DNA of 64,000 bases, taken from the NCBI RefSeq assembly GCF_001613085.1, contig NZ_BDBR01000024.1, positions 62,001 to 126,000 on the forward strand, read 5' to 3'. This document shows positions 1-9,717 of this stretch, piece after piece. Position numbers and translations under genes: made by a program. The notes under the pieces were generated by a model. That model saw only the letters and a list, made by a program, of their open reading frames with translations. It was not told where the DNA came from and did not search any database. Position 1 is the first letter of the stretch. Every line of letters begins with the position of its first letter. Source of the DNA: Nocardia salmonicida NBRC 13393. Lineage in GTDB: Bacteria > Actinomycetota > Actinomycetes > Mycobacteriales > Mycobacteriaceae.

Positions 1-273
1 GTCATCGCCGGTCTGCTGAAAACCGTGTGGCCCTTCGGGGTAGGGCTGATTCTCGGCTGGGTGTTGGCGGTGTACGCCGCGCGGGATACACGATTCGACG
101 CAACGGCGTTGTGGCCCACCGGAATCCTGATCTGGGCGAGCACGCTCGTCGGCGGGATGGCGTTGCGCGCCATCAGCGGTCAGGGCGTCGCACTGAGTTT
201 CATGATCGTCGCGGCCTGCGTTCTCGTGCTTTTTCTCTTGGGCTGGCGCGCCGCGATCCGCGCGCTGCGGTGA
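1..273 (+). CDS. DUF3054 family membrane protein, 3' part
   Basis: The frame is open from the first base of the window, so the N-terminus lies outside; only the last 90 residues are seen. They contain two or three hydrophobic segments, a WPFGVGLILGW segment near the start and the ending LGWRAAIRALR, a pattern I associate with DUF3054, a small family of four-helix membrane proteins in actinobacteria. The function of the family is unknown. It converges on the YbhN-like gene with a gap of 43 bp and no clear terminator hairpin between them. Confidence 0.75.
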   Translation, partial: VIAGLLKTVWPFGVGLILGWVLAVYAARDTRFDATALWPTGILIWASTLVGGMALRAISGQGVALSFMIVAACVLVLFLLGWRAAIRALR

Positions 274-316
274 CGCCGATCGATGGTGAGGACATGGGTA
301 ACTCACCGGGTACGGG

Positions 317-1450
317 CTAACCCGACTCCATTGCTCCGCCGGCCGCCTCCCCGGATTCCCCGCGCCTACGTCTGGCTTGAATACGCGGAGAGGCGGAATA
401 GAATTCCTGCTCGTACTCGTGGTCGTCGGCCTGCGGTGTGCGGAACAGGAAGGCGAAGACGATCCAGCCGACCACGGCGACCAGGATGAAGCTGACCAGC
501 CGGTAGACGAACGCGGCCGCCACGGCCTGTGCGGCGGGCAGCCCCGCGCCCGCGGTGAGACCGTAGATCAACGTGGCATCCACATAGACGATGCCGCCAG
601 GGGCGAACGGAATGGACCCCACCGCCTTGCCCGCCGCGAACGCGATGAGCAGCCCGGACAGCTTGGGGTCGGCACCGACCGCGAAACAGGCGGCGCCCAG
701 ACACGCCACGTCGGCGAACCGGTGCACCAGCGCCCACACCCCGACGAGCGCCCCGTCCTTCTTCCCCAGCTCGACCGACTCGAGCTGGGCCCGGATCTCG
801 GCCAGCTTGGCGATGCCGTGGTCGGCGGGCTTCTTGCGCAGCCGATTGATCAGCGCGAGCACCCGCCGCAGGATGGCCTCCAGCATGCCGGGATGGCGGG
901 CCAGATAGTTGCCGATGAACAGGACCAGGCCGAGCACCACCAGCGAGCCGACGAATTTGAAGCCGATACCCTGCCCGACCAGCGCGGCGCCGGTGATTCC
1001 GATCAGCGCCAGGCCGGCCGCGGCGACCACGCCCGAGAAAACCAGCTGCCAGGAGGCCACGATCGGGCTCGCGCCCCAGCGCCGGGTCTGGCGGTAGGTG
1101 AACGCGGTGGAGAAGACCTGGCCCGCGGGCAGCGTCAGCGACATCGCGGTCGCGCCGTAGACCACCGACACCGATTTCCCCTGGCTGACGTCCACCCCGC
1201 CCGCGTGCAGCAGTTGCTTCTGCACCCGCCCGAATCCACTCATCGACATCGCCTGCAACACGATGCACAGGAACAGCCAGCCCCAGTGGATCTCGGTGAG
1301 CGTGCGCCAGGATTCGTGCAGGCGGGGCCACAGATACAAGCCTTCGCCGACGAGCAGCGCGAGGATCACCGCGCCGAGCACCCACTTGACCCACCGGAAG
1401 CGGCGGCGGCGCCCGGCCGGTGCGCCTGCTAGGTCGCCGTCGGCCGTCAC
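317..1450 (-). CDS. YbhN/lysylphosphatidylglycerol synthase TM-region family membrane protein
   Basis: This 377-residue protein has a basic cytoplasmic N-terminus (RRRRFRWVKW, about 15-24) followed by about eight hydrophobic helices. The helix-loop pattern (GFGRVQKQLL, ALTLPAGQ-like SLTLPAGQVFSTAF, PFAPGGIVYVDATL) is typical of the UPF0104/YbhN flippase-like fold, the membrane half of lysyl-phosphatidylglycerol synthases without the catalytic domain. Members are thought to move lipids across the inner membrane, but the substrate here is unknown. It starts with GTG only 4 bp after the stop of the adenylate cyclase gene, so the two are very probably cotranscribed. By order it would match M. tuberculosis Rv0204c (from memory). 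Confidence 0.8.
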   Translation of the reverse strand: MTADGDLAGAPAGRRRRFRWVKWVLGAVILALLVGEGLYLWPRLHESWRTLTEIHWGWLFLCIVLQAMSMSGFGRVQKQLLHAGGVDVSQGKSVSVVYGATAMSLTLPAGQVFSTAFTYRQTRRWGASPIVASWQLVFSGVVAAAGLALIGITGAALVGQGIGFKFVGSLVVLGLVLFIGNYLARHPGMLEAILRRVLALINRLRKKPADHGIAKLAEIRAQLESVELGKKDGALVGVWALVHRFADVACLGAACFAVGADPKLSGLLIAFAAGKAVGSIPFAPGGIVYVDATLIYGLTAGAGLPAAQAVAAAFVYRLVSFILVAVVGWIVFAFLFRTPQADDHEYEQEFYSASPRIQARRRRGESGEAAGGAMESG

Positions 1451-1454
1451 GGTC

Positions 1455-3008
1455 TCAGCCTAACGAACGTATCTGTTCTTCCTCGTCCATGCGCGGCGCG
1501 GCGATCGCGGACTTCGGCCAGGCCAGGCGGGTTTTTCTGCGTCTGCCTCGCAATTGGACCTCGTCTCCGGTTATCCAATGTTCCTGCTCGCTTTCGTCGG
1601 CGAAGTAGAGCGCGCTGCCCGAAGCGAGAACGCGGCCGGGATGATCTTTGGCCAATTCGGTGAGCCGCGACGCCTCGTTGACGGGGTCGCCGATCACGGT
1701 GTATTCGAATCGATTTGCGGCGCCGATGTTTCCGGCGACCGCCAGGCCCGCCGAAACGCCGATGCCGATGTCGAGGCTGGTCACCTCGCGCAGCGCCTCG
1801 CGCAGATCGCGGGCCGCGGCCAGCGCGGCACTCGGCGCGTCGGGGCGATCCAGCGGGGCGCCGAAGATGGCGAGCGCCGCGTCGCCGACGAACTTGTTGA
1901 CGAAACCGTGGTGGCTGTCGATCACGTCGACCACCACCCGGAAGAACTCGTTGAGCAGGCTGACCACCTCGGTCGGCGGGCGCTCGGCCGCGGCGGCGGT
2001 TGAGCCGACCATGTCCACGAACAACACCGCAACGAATCGGGTCTCACCGCCCAGTTCGGTGCCGTAGTCCAGTGCCCGCTGCGCCACGTCCTCACCGACG
2101 TGCTGGCCGAACAGTTCCTGCAGCTTGCGCCGCTTGGCGGCCTCGTCCATCATCCGGTTGAAGCCGACCTGCAGCAGCCCGATCTCGCTGCCGTCGTAGA
2201 CCTCCACCTGCACATCGCGCGAGCCGGACTGCACCCTGTTGATGGCTTGGGACAGCTGACGCACCGGGTCGGAGATCGAGGATCCGGTCAGCATCGACAA
2301 GGCCAGCGCCTGCAGGATCACCACGCCGCACAGCAGCAGGATCGAGATCGCGAGGGACTTCGCCGAGAACTTCACATCCGAGGAGATCTGGGTGACGCAC
2401 AGCAGCACGATCGCGATGGTCGGTGCGAAGGTACCCATGCCCCAGGTCATCGCCATGCGCGTGCCGACACCAGGGGTGAGCGTGTGGTCGAAGGTGCCCT
2501 CGGTCAGCGCCTCGGCGGCGACCGGGCGCAGAATGCGCTCACCCAGCATGTAGGTGAAGCCGAACACGATGGTGGCGGCCATGCACTCGGTGACGATCAC
2601 CGCACCCGCCAGTTCGGGCGATTCGGAGATGATCAGCGCGGCCAGGATCCCGCCGCCGATGACCCACAGCACCAGGTGCACGATCGACTGCCGCAGCGGC
2701 ACATGCAGCGCCGCCATCTGCTCACGTCGGCTCGGCGGCCCGCCGCGCATCTGCCAGCGCATCACCGGCCGCAACATGAGCGCGGCGGCGAAGATGCTCA
2801 ACACCGCGGCGACACCGAAAACGAGCAGCGGTGCGAGCAGACCGGTCTGGCGCACCCCACCCGGATCGCCCTCGGGAACCGGCAGGCCGTATTGGATGAA
2901 GGCCCACACCAGCACCGCGCCGAAGGCGTTGGCCAGCAGCACAGACGTCAGGTACAGCGGCCAGCGCGTTCGCATGGTCTGTTTGACCGCTTCAAGTGGC
3001 GCTGACAC
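1455..3008 (-). CDS. Membrane class III adenylate cyclase with HAMP domain
   Basis: I chose the GTG at 3008 (517 aa); an ATG at 2976 is the alternative, and the frame upstream of 3008 is not membrane-protein-like. Residues about 18-240 form roughly six transmembrane helices, 240-290 a HAMP linker (SSISDPVRQLSQAI), and 320-490 a cyclase domain. The catalytic set is complete: metal-binding Asp332 (VDMVGS) and Asp376 (GDAALAIFG), adenine-selecting Lys372 and Asp441, and transition-state Asn444 and Arg448 (DPVNEASR). Lys plus Asp predict ATP rather than GTP as substrate, giving cAMP. The layout matches the mycobacterial Rv1318c-Rv1320c/Rv3645 group. It heads an operon with the YbhN-like gene. Confidence 0.9.
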   Translation of the reverse strand: MSAPLEAVKQTMRTRWPLYLTSVLLANAFGAVLVWAFIQYGLPVPEGDPGGVRQTGLLAPLLVFGVAAVLSIFAAALMLRPVMRWQMRGGPPSRREQMAALHVPLRQSIVHLVLWVIGGGILAALIISESPELAGAVIVTECMAATIVFGFTYMLGERILRPVAAEALTEGTFDHTLTPGVGTRMAMTWGMGTFAPTIAIVLLCVTQISSDVKFSAKSLAISILLLCGVVILQALALSMLTGSSISDPVRQLSQAINRVQSGSRDVQVEVYDGSEIGLLQVGFNRMMDEAAKRRKLQELFGQHVGEDVAQRALDYGTELGGETRFVAVLFVDMVGSTAAAAERPPTEVVSLLNEFFRVVVDVIDSHHGFVNKFVGDAALAIFGAPLDRPDAPSAALAAARDLREALREVTSLDIGIGVSAGLAVAGNIGAANRFEYTVIGDPVNEASRLTELAKDHPGRVLASGSALYFADESEQEHWITGDEVQLRGRRRKTRLAWPKSAIAAPRMDEEEQIRSLG

Positions 3009-3424
3009 GCTAGCCAATCTATCCGACCACGTGCCCAGGTGATCAGGACAGGCGACCGGGTGTGCATTATCGCACCTACGCTCGACCGTTACCGGGTGGA
3101 AACCGAGGAAACCCCTGCGCGATTTCACAGTAATTCGCTCCGGCTATATGTGAAAGACACTGGCTTACAGGGTAATTCGCGCTATTCGTGCAGTTGTGCG
3201 GCGGGTAGACCTCCGAGGTTGCCGGCCAGCTGGCCGGATCACCGCCGATCTACCCCCTGGCGGGCTTGTTCGGGCACTGACATGCGGGTTTGTCGTCGAC
3301 AGGCAGGCGATCGCCGGATCCCGTCGGCCGGGCGATCACCGCAGGGGGAACTGTGGTCAGAACCTCTTTCCGAGGCACCCGACGCGAGCACCGATCCAGC
3401 GTTCGGACCGATAGGCTCTGTCGA
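3009..3424. other. Divergent intergenic region, cyclase / AI-2E permease
   Basis: These 416 bp separate two divergent operons and must hold both promoters. No convincing short gene is visible. A 9-bp direct repeat GTAATTCGC occurs at 3130-3138 and 3172-3180, each shortly after ACAG, with 42 bp between starts (about four helical turns), which could be paired binding sites for one regulator. The middle of the region is less GC-rich than the flanking genes. Confidence 0.4.
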
Positions 3425-4666
3425 GTGACCGACCAGCAGGTAGATTCCGGGACCGCGTCGACACCGTGGCGTTCGGACGCCGAGGCAGTTCATCCCGTAG
3501 TCCGGAAAGCCGCGGCGTGGAGCTGGCGGCTGCTGATCATCTTCGGGGCGCTGCTCGCGGTAGGGATGCTCGTGCAGAAGTTCGCCACGGTGGTGATTCC
3601 GCTGGCCATCGCGTTGCTCGCCGCCGCGTTGCTCGCGCCGCTGGTCGATTGGATGCAGCGGGTGGGGATCCCGCGCTCGCTCGGCGTGTTCGTCGCGCTG
3701 CTGGGGTCGATCGGGCTGCTCGCCGGGGTGTTGACCTTTGTCGTCGAACAGTTCGTCGACGGTGTGCCGGGGCTGTCCAACGAGGTCACCAACAGCGTGC
3801 ACAAGGTGCAGGACTGGTTGATCAACGGTCCGCCACACCTGAGCGATCAGCAGATCCGCAGCGCGGGCGACACCATCGTGCGCACCATTCAGGACAACCG
3901 CGAGAGCCTGACCAGCGGCGCGCTCACCACCGCCACTGCCATCGGACATATCCTCACCGGCGCGTTCCTGATCCTGTTCATCCTCATCTTCTTCCTCTAC
4001 GGCGGGGATCAGATCTGGAACTTCGTCACCCGGATCATCCCCACCGTGCACCGCGAGAAGGTTCGCACCGCCGGTGAATTGGGCTTCGGGACGCTGGTCG
4101 GGTTCGTGCGCGCCACCGTGGTGGTGGCCGCGGTCGACGCCATCGGTATAGGGGCCGGGCTCGCGATTCTGCATGTGCCGTTGGCCTTGCCGTTGGCCTC
4201 GCTGGTGTTCATCAGCGCCTTCATCCCGATTATCGGCGCGTTCTTCGCCGGGTTCGTCGCGGTGTTCATCGCGCTGGTCACCAAGGGTCTGGTGACCGCG
4301 CTGATCGTGCTCGGCATCATCATCGCGGTGATGCAGCTGGAAGGCCATGTGCTGCAGCCGCTGCTGCTCGGGCGGGCCGTGAGCATCCATCCGCTGGCCG
4401 TGGTGCTCGCCATCACCGCCGGTCTGGTCGTCGGTGGGATCGCGGGGGCGCTGCTCGCGGTGCCGTTGATCGCGGTGGGCAACACCGCGATTCGATACCT
4501 GCTCGCCGACAGCCCGGCGGAGGCGTTCGGCGAACTAGTGGGCACCGAAGAGCGAAAACGGTTCACCGCCGAGCCCGACAAACCCGAACCGCCGGGCCGC
4601 TTCGACGTGGCGACGCGGCTGCGCATGGAAGAAGCCGAGTTAGGCGATGCGGACCCACACCGCTGA
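3425..4666 (+). CDS. AI-2E/PerM family membrane transporter
   Basis: I chose GTG 3425 (VTDQQVD, 413 aa) because the preceding codons do not look coding. Eight or so hydrophobic helices follow the PerM/YdiK/TqsA layout: an N-terminal pair (about 38-85), a long amphipathic extracytoplasmic stretch (about 100-175), then the conserved core with AILHVPLALPLA, FIPIIGAFFAG and GHVLQPLLLGR motifs. Family members are permeases or exporters of varied small molecules and some are Na+/H+ antiporters; the substrate here cannot be told from sequence. Its 3' end overlaps the sensor kinase start by 20 bp, implying one transcript. By position it matches M. tuberculosis Rv0205. Confidence 0.85.
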   Translation: MTDQQVDSGTASTPWRSDAEAVHPVVRKAAAWSWRLLIIFGALLAVGMLVQKFATVVIPLAIALLAAALLAPLVDWMQRVGIPRSLGVFVALLGSIGLLAGVLTFVVEQFVDGVPGLSNEVTNSVHKVQDWLINGPPHLSDQQIRSAGDTIVRTIQDNRESLTSGALTTATAIGHILTGAFLILFILIFFLYGGDQIWNFVTRIIPTVHREKVRTAGELGFGTLVGFVRATVVVAAVDAIGIGAGLAILHVPLALPLASLVFISAFIPIIGAFFAGFVAVFIALVTKGLVTALIVLGIIIAVMQLEGHVLQPLLLGRAVSIHPLAVVLAITAGLVVGGIAGALLAVPLIAVGNTAIRYLLADSPAEAFGELVGTEERKRFTAEPDKPEPPGRFDVATRLRMEEAELGDADPHR

Positions 4667-5825
4667 GTTGAGCTCGGCCGACGCCGCGACCGCGCCACTG
4701 TGGCGGGCCGCGCAGGCGTTTCGGCTGGTCACGCTGCTGTACGCGATCGGCCAGCAGATCGCGTCGGTGCCGTATTACGACCATCCGCGACTGAGCTGGA
4801 TGCTGATCGCGGTGATGGCGATCTGGTCGGGGAGTTCGGCGCTGTTGCTGTCGCAGTGGTACTTCCCCGAGGCGACCGGGAAGATCCGCGGCTGGGTGGT
4901 GTTCGGCGATCAGGTGGTGACGATCGCGCTGATCGCCTCGACTCGGCTTGTCGCGGATTACGACTGGTACCACGGCCATCAGACTCTGCCCACGACGTTG
5001 TGGATCGCGAACTCGGTGATCTCCATGGCGATTCTGCGCGGTCCCGTCGCGGGTGTCGTCGCGGGGCTTGTGATGTCGGCAGTCGTGGTGACGGTGCGGG
5101 ATCAGTGGGGGCAGGACGTCTGGGGTGACGCGACCGCACCGGTGCTCGTTTCGGTGGGGTTGGCGCTCGGACTCGCGGCCAATACCGCTCGGCGGGCGCA
5201 GGGTCAGCTCGAGCGGGCCCTGCGGATCACGGCGGCGGCGCAGGAGCGGGAGCGATTGGCTCGCGAGGTACACGACGGGGTGCTGCAGGTACTGGCCTTC
5301 ATCAAGCGGCGCGGCGGCGAGATAGGCGGTCCCGCTGCGGAACTCGCGCAGCGAGCCGGGGAGCAGGAGGTGGCGTTGCGGGTGCTGCTTTCCGAACAGG
5401 CGGAGCTGCCCGACCCCGATTCGGGCGAGGTGGATCTGCGGCCGTTGCTGACCGCACGCGCCACCCCGGAGGTGTCGGTGGCCACGCCGGGTGATCCGGT
5501 GCTCGTCGGGCGGGTGGTAGCGCAGGAGATCGCGGCGGCGGTGACCACCGCGCTGTCGAATGTCTCGCTGCACGCCGGGGCCGACGCGAAAGCCTATGTG
5601 CTGCTGGAAGACACCGGTGACATGCTGGTGGTGAGCGTGCGTGACGACGGGGTCGGGATCGCGACGGGGCGCCTACGAGCGGCCGAAGCCGAAGGGCGGA
5701 TGGGGGTTTCGCGGTCGATCGTCGGGCGGGTCGAGGCGCTCGGCGGTAGCGCCGAGTTGCTGACCGAGGGGCAGGACCTCGGTACCGAGTGGGAATTCCG
5801 GATTCCGCGCCACCCGGCGCGCTGA
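4647..5825 (+). CDS. MacS-family sensor histidine kinase
   Basis: The protein (392 aa) has about five or six transmembrane helices (residues 25-180), no large extracellular domain, a short coiled segment, the HisKA_3 phosphoacceptor box REVHDGVLQ with His209, and a HATPase_c domain with a degenerate N-box near Asn305 and DDGVGI at 333-338. This is the NarL/DesK type of kinase in which the sensor is the membrane part itself. The ATG lies inside the end of the permease gene. The response regulator starts 16 bp downstream and is the obvious partner. The signal sensed is unknown; membrane or cell-wall state would fit the neighbours (inference). Confidence 0.88.
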   Translation: MRTHTAELSSADAATAPLWRAAQAFRLVTLLYAIGQQIASVPYYDHPRLSWMLIAVMAIWSGSSALLLSQWYFPEATGKIRGWVVFGDQVVTIALIASTRLVADYDWYHGHQTLPTTLWIANSVISMAILRGPVAGVVAGLVMSAVVVTVRDQWGQDVWGDATAPVLVSVGLALGLAANTARRAQGQLERALRITAAAQERERLAREVHDGVLQVLAFIKRRGGEIGGPAAELAQRAGEQEVALRVLLSEQAELPDPDSGEVDLRPLLTARATPEVSVATPGDPVLVGRVVAQEIAAAVTTALSNVSLHAGADAKAYVLLEDTGDMLVVSVRDDGVGIATGRLRAAEAEGRMGVSRSIVGRVEALGGSAELLTEGQDLGTEWEFRIPRHPAR

Positions 5826-5841
5826 GAAGAGGAGCTGGGCG

Positions 5842-6492
5842 ATGCCGGTCATTACGGTGATGGTGGTCGATGACCATCCGATGTGGCGTGAGGGGGTTTC
5901 TCGTGATCTCGCCGAAGCCGGTTTCGAGGTGCTGGCCACCGCGGACGGTGTCGGCACCGCTTCTCGGCGCGCCGCGGCCGTGCGGCCGGATGTGGTGTTG
6001 ATGGATATGCAGCTCACCGATGGCACCGGGGTCGCGGCTACCGCCGAGGTGTTGCGGGTTTCGCCCCATAGCCGGGTGCTGGTGCTGTCGGCTTCGGCCG
6101 AGCGCGACGACGTGCTCGACGCGATCAAGGCAGGGGCGAGCGGGTACCTGGTGAAGAGCGCGTCGGCTGCCGAGTTGATCGATGCTGTCAAGGCCACCGC
6201 CGCAGGTCAGCCGGTGTTCACGCCCGGATTGGCCGGGTTGGTACTCGGGGAGTATCGGCGAATGGCGACCGCGCCGGCGGCCGCCGATCAGCCGCACCGG
6301 CCGTCGTTGACCGACCGGGAGACCGAGGTGTTGCGGATGGTGGCCAAGGGATTGTCGGCCAAACAGATCGCTACCCGATTGAACCTTTCGCATCGGACGG
6401 TGGAGAACCATGTGCAGGCGACACTGCGCAAGTTGCAGCTGGCGAATCGGGTCGAGCTCACGCGCTACGCGATCGAACAGGGGCTCGAGTAG
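5842..6492 (+). CDS. NarL/LuxR-family response regulator
   Basis: This is a 216-residue two-domain response regulator. The receiver domain (1-125) has the acidic pocket Asp10-Asp11, phosphoacceptor Asp55 (VVLMDMQ), a conserved Ser83 and Lys105 (GYLVKS). The C-terminal part (about 153-212) is a LuxR-type helix-turn-helix with LTDRETEVLRMVAKGLSAKQ and the recognition-helix segment SHRTVENHV. A purine-rich ribosome site (AAGAGGAG) lies at about 5826-5833. It forms a two-component system with the upstream MacS-like kinase and may also regulate the downstream DUF1707 gene (inference from contiguity). Confidence 0.93.
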   Translation: MPVITVMVVDDHPMWREGVSRDLAEAGFEVLATADGVGTASRRAAAVRPDVVLMDMQLTDGTGVAATAEVLRVSPHSRVLVLSASAERDDVLDAIKAGASGYLVKSASAAELIDAVKATAAGQPVFTPGLAGLVLGEYRRMATAPAAADQPHRPSLTDRETEVLRMVAKGLSAKQIATRLNLSHRTVENHVQATLRKLQLANRVELTRYAIEQGLE

Positions 6493-6554
6493 TCGCAGTG
6501 ATTAGGGGTTTGCCCTGATGCGCTACGTGGGTGTGGCTGGTTACCCTCGATGGC

Positions 6555-7226
6555 ATGGGCGGTCCTGAATCCCTCTTCGTACCCGGTGCCGCGACGGCTG
6601 GTCCCGTCGGTGACCGTGAGCTGCGTGTTTCCGATGCCGAACGAGAACATGTCGGGCAGTTGCTGCAGCGAGCTGTCGGGCTCGGCATGCTCTCGCTCGG
6701 GGAGTTCACCGAGCGGATGGATACCGCGCTGGCCGCCAAGACCCGTGGTGAACTCAACGCCGTGCTGGTCGACCTGCCCGGTATGCGGGTGGCGGGTACT
6801 CCGCAGCCTGCCGCTATGCCGCGTCCACGACACGTTCCGGTTCCGGCCGGTGGGTCCAATCCGAGCGCGATCCGTAGTCGGTTGTCTGGGGTCAATCGGC
6901 GCGGGCCGTGGCAGGTACCGCCGGTGCTGCATCTCAACAACCTGATGTCCAGTGTGACCTTGGACTTCACCGAGGCGGTCATGCAGACGCAGATCGTTGA
7001 AGTCCAGGTCGACGATTACTGCACGAGTTTGACTTTGCTTGTGCCGGCGGCCGCGACTGTTGACCTCAACGGGTTGGATTTGGTGGGGTCTTCGGCTAAT
7101 AACAAGGTCCGTACGGGGCCGCCGATCGGGCCGCTGCATCTTGTCGTGCACGGGCGTATCCGGTTCGGCTCTGTCACGGCGAAGTATCCGTTGATGGTGC
7201 AGTGGAGACGGTTCTTGGGGTCGTGA
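6555..7226 (+). CDS. DUF1707 (SHOCT-like) domain protein
   Basis: With the ATG at 6555 the product has 223 residues. Residues about 19-72 are a DUF1707 domain (LRVSDAEREHVGQLLQRAVG, then LGEFTERMDTALAAKTRGEL), a small helical module found at the N-terminus of many actinobacterial proteins. The C-terminal half (about 120-220) is beta-rich with no transmembrane helix and resembles the C-terminal part of LiaF-like cell-wall-stress proteins. It sits 62 bp after the response regulator on the same strand, which suggests a role in, or control by, that two-component system. Exact function unknown. Confidence 0.75.
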   Translation: MGGPESLFVPGAATAGPVGDRELRVSDAEREHVGQLLQRAVGLGMLSLGEFTERMDTALAAKTRGELNAVLVDLPGMRVAGTPQPAAMPRPRHVPVPAGGSNPSAIRSRLSGVNRRGPWQVPPVLHLNNLMSSVTLDFTEAVMQTQIVEVQVDDYCTSLTLLVPAAATVDLNGLDLVGSSANNKVRTGPPIGPLHLVVHGRIRFGSVTAKYPLMVQWRRFLGS

Positions 7227-7343
7227 CCCGGCCCTCGGCTGGTCGGCGGTTCACAGGTTGAGGTGTGAATTCGGGTAGGAACAGTGGGTAGGGCGGGGGT
7301 TTCTACTCATGTTCGGTGGTCCCTCCGGGCCGACTATGGGGTT

Positions 7344-9704
7344 ATGAGTACCGCTATCGATCCCGCGCTGGTTGCGCGGCTCTCGGGGGAGTTCACCGCG
7401 CTCGGCGTCCGGATGGGGCAGCTCGGGGGCGATCTGGAGATGCTGTCCGCGCAGTTGCGGGGGGAGGTGTCGCGCGCGGGGAGTTCGGAGGCGACGTCCT
7501 CGGGTTCGGATGCTGAGCAAGCTGATTCGGATGCGGTTTCCGGGGTGCCTGGGATTGGTGTGGGCGAGGTCGGTCGAGTCGGCGTGGCGCCGGAGCCGCA
7601 TGCTGTATCAGCTGCTGGGGGTGCGCAAAGTGTTGCGGGGCAAGCAGTTACGGGTACAGGGCACGGTTACGTAGGTCCGGTTGGTGGTGTGGCGTACGGG
7701 CCGGCGGGATGGCCGGTGGGTGCGCGGTACGGCGGGCAGGTAGGCGCTGGGCCGAGTGGGGTGGCTCCGAACTGGGTGGGTTCGAACGGGATGCCCGGTG
7801 GACCCGCCACGTCTTACCGCGCGGCGGGGCCGCCGCCGAAATGGGTTGGCCCGGCTGGGCCGCAGGGTGGGCGAGCTGTGCCATCCGGGCAGGTCGGGCA
7901 GCCGGGCAGTTGGGCGGGGGCGGCCGGGCACGGCGCTCCGGGGTGGGTCGGGAGTTCGGGGCGTGGCGGGCAATTCGAGCCGGGGCGCGCCGCTCGGGTG
8001 CCCTGGTGGCAGCGGGAAGGCGTCATTTCTCGGGTGCTCGCGGTGGCCGGGGTCGGGGTGACCTTGGTCGGTGTGCTGATGCTGTTGGTGTTGGCCGCGC
8101 AGGCGGGGTTCTTCGGGCCGGTGGCGAGAGTTGTTGCCGGGGCCGCACTGTCGGTGGTTCTGGTCGGGCTCGGGTGGCGGGTCTTCGGGCGGCCTGGTGG
8201 TCGTGTCGGCGGAATTGCGCTGGTGGCCACGGGTATTGCCGGGTTGTATCTGGATGTTGTCGCGGTGACCGGGTATTACCGGTGGGTTCCTGGTGGTGTG
8301 GGGCTCGCGGTGGCGCTCGGGGTGGCGTTGGTCGGGTTGGGGATCGCGGTGCGGTGGCAGTCTCAGCCGTTGGCGGTGGGGGTGGTGTTGGGTGCAGCGG
8401 TGTTGTCACCGGCGTTGACGACCGAACTGATGCTGCTCGGGTTCCTGGTGGTGTTGCAGGCGGCCGGGGTTCCGGTGCAGATGCGCAGGAACTGGCCCGT
8501 GCTGCACGTGGCGCGAACCTTGCCGGTGGTGCTCGCTGTGCTGGGGATGGTGGCATTGAGCGGGATCGAAGGGGCGATCTCCGGTGCCGAGGCGGAGCAG
8601 CGGCAGGGACTGCTGATCGCGGCGATCGCCTGCGCGGTGGTCGGGCTGGTCGGCGCCCTGCTCGCGGTGCGACGCAGGTCCGGCGACATCACCGCGAGCA
8701 TCACGATCGCGCTGACCGCACTTCCGGTGCTCGCCGCCGCCGTACTGTTCGACCGGGTGGTGAGCGCTTCGATCACCGCCGTGCTAGCCGCCGTCCTCCT
8801 CAGCCTGGCGGCCACGGTGCTGATCCCGCTTCGTACGGCGACAGCCGAGATTCGTGGGCACGGGGATTCGGCAGTGGACACCGCGAAGGTAGATCCCGGC
8901 TCCGCGAGTGCCGCGGTCGTTCCGGACGGGCTGGTCGGCCGGTTGCGGATTGCCCGGCACACGGCGCTGGTGGCGGGATTGACCGGTGCTGTCGCCCTGT
9001 TGCAGACCTGCACGATCGCGACGGGCGGTCACCCTCGACTGCTGCCGACCATGTTGTTCGCGGTCGGTCTCGCGTTCCTCGCGGTTGCCGCGGCGAGTCG
9101 CACGCGGGTGGCCGCGGGGCTCGGTATCGCGTTCGCCCTGCTGGGCGGGCTGGTAATGCTGGCGATCGCTACGCCGGAAACGCTGGCACTGCAACGACTC
9201 GCGGACCAAAACCTCGATACCTCGACGGCGGTGGCCGCGGTGGTCGGGTCGGGCGTGGCGGTGATGGTGGCGTGGACCGTGCCGCGGTTGCCACGGTGCG
9301 ACGATCCCGCACTCGTCACCGGAGTGTGGATCTCGGTGAGCATCGCCGGGCTGTACTACGTGCTGGTCGCCGCGGTATCCCTCGGCGTATCTCTCGGCGG
9401 CGCAGACGGTTTCATCGTCGGCCACAGCCTCGCGACCATCGTGTGGATGGTCGCGGCGACCGGCTCGCTGTTCTACGGTCTGCGCCGACTGTCCAGCTCG
9501 CCCGCCGTCGCGAAAGTCTGCCTGGTCTCCGGCCTGTTGGTGGCCGCGGCCGCACTGGCGAAACTGTTCCTGTTCGACCTCGCGACACTGTCCGGCCTGA
9601 TCCGCGTCACCGCGTTCCTGGCGGTCGGAATCCTGTTGCTACTCACCGGAACCCGCTACGCCCGCGCCTTCGCCGACGCGGCGCAGCCTCGCCAGGCTCG
9701 CTGA
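7344..9704 (+). CDS. DUF2339 polytopic membrane protein
   Basis: I chose ATG 7344 (MSTAIDPALV), giving 786 residues. The first 230 residues are soluble: a short helical start (LSGEFTALGVRMGQLGGDLEML) and then a long Gly/Pro/Val/Ser-rich disordered linker. From about residue 235 to the end there are some 18-20 hydrophobic helices in the DUF2339 arrangement (QREGVISRVLAVAGVGVTL at the first helix; LSGLIRVTAFLAVGILLL near the end). DUF2339 proteins are large membrane proteins of unknown function. The 117-bp gap from the DUF1707 gene suggests a separate promoter. It is convergent with mmpL3, 13 bp away. Confidence 0.8.
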   Translation: MSTAIDPALVARLSGEFTALGVRMGQLGGDLEMLSAQLRGEVSRAGSSEATSSGSDAEQADSDAVSGVPGIGVGEVGRVGVAPEPHAVSAAGGAQSVAGQAVTGTGHGYVGPVGGVAYGPAGWPVGARYGGQVGAGPSGVAPNWVGSNGMPGGPATSYRAAGPPPKWVGPAGPQGGRAVPSGQVGQPGSWAGAAGHGAPGWVGSSGRGGQFEPGRAARVPWWQREGVISRVLAVAGVGVTLVGVLMLLVLAAQAGFFGPVARVVAGAALSVVLVGLGWRVFGRPGGRVGGIALVATGIAGLYLDVVAVTGYYRWVPGGVGLAVALGVALVGLGIAVRWQSQPLAVGVVLGAAVLSPALTTELMLLGFLVVLQAAGVPVQMRRNWPVLHVARTLPVVLAVLGMVALSGIEGAISGAEAEQRQGLLIAAIACAVVGLVGALLAVRRRSGDITASITIALTALPVLAAAVLFDRVVSASITAVLAAVLLSLAATVLIPLRTATAEIRGHGDSAVDTAKVDPGSASAAVVPDGLVGRLRIARHTALVAGLTGAVALLQTCTIATGGHPRLLPTMLFAVGLAFLAVAAASRTRVAAGLGIAFALLGGLVMLAIATPETLALQRLADQNLDTSTAVAAVVGSGVAVMVAWTVPRLPRCDDPALVTGVWISVSIAGLYYVLVAAVSLGVSLGGADGFIVGHSLATIVWMVAATGSLFYGLRRLSSSPAVAKVCLVSGLLVAAAALAKLFLFDLATLSGLIRVTAFLAVGILLLLTGTRYARAFADAAQPRQAR

Positions 9705-9717
9705 GACGACCCGACCC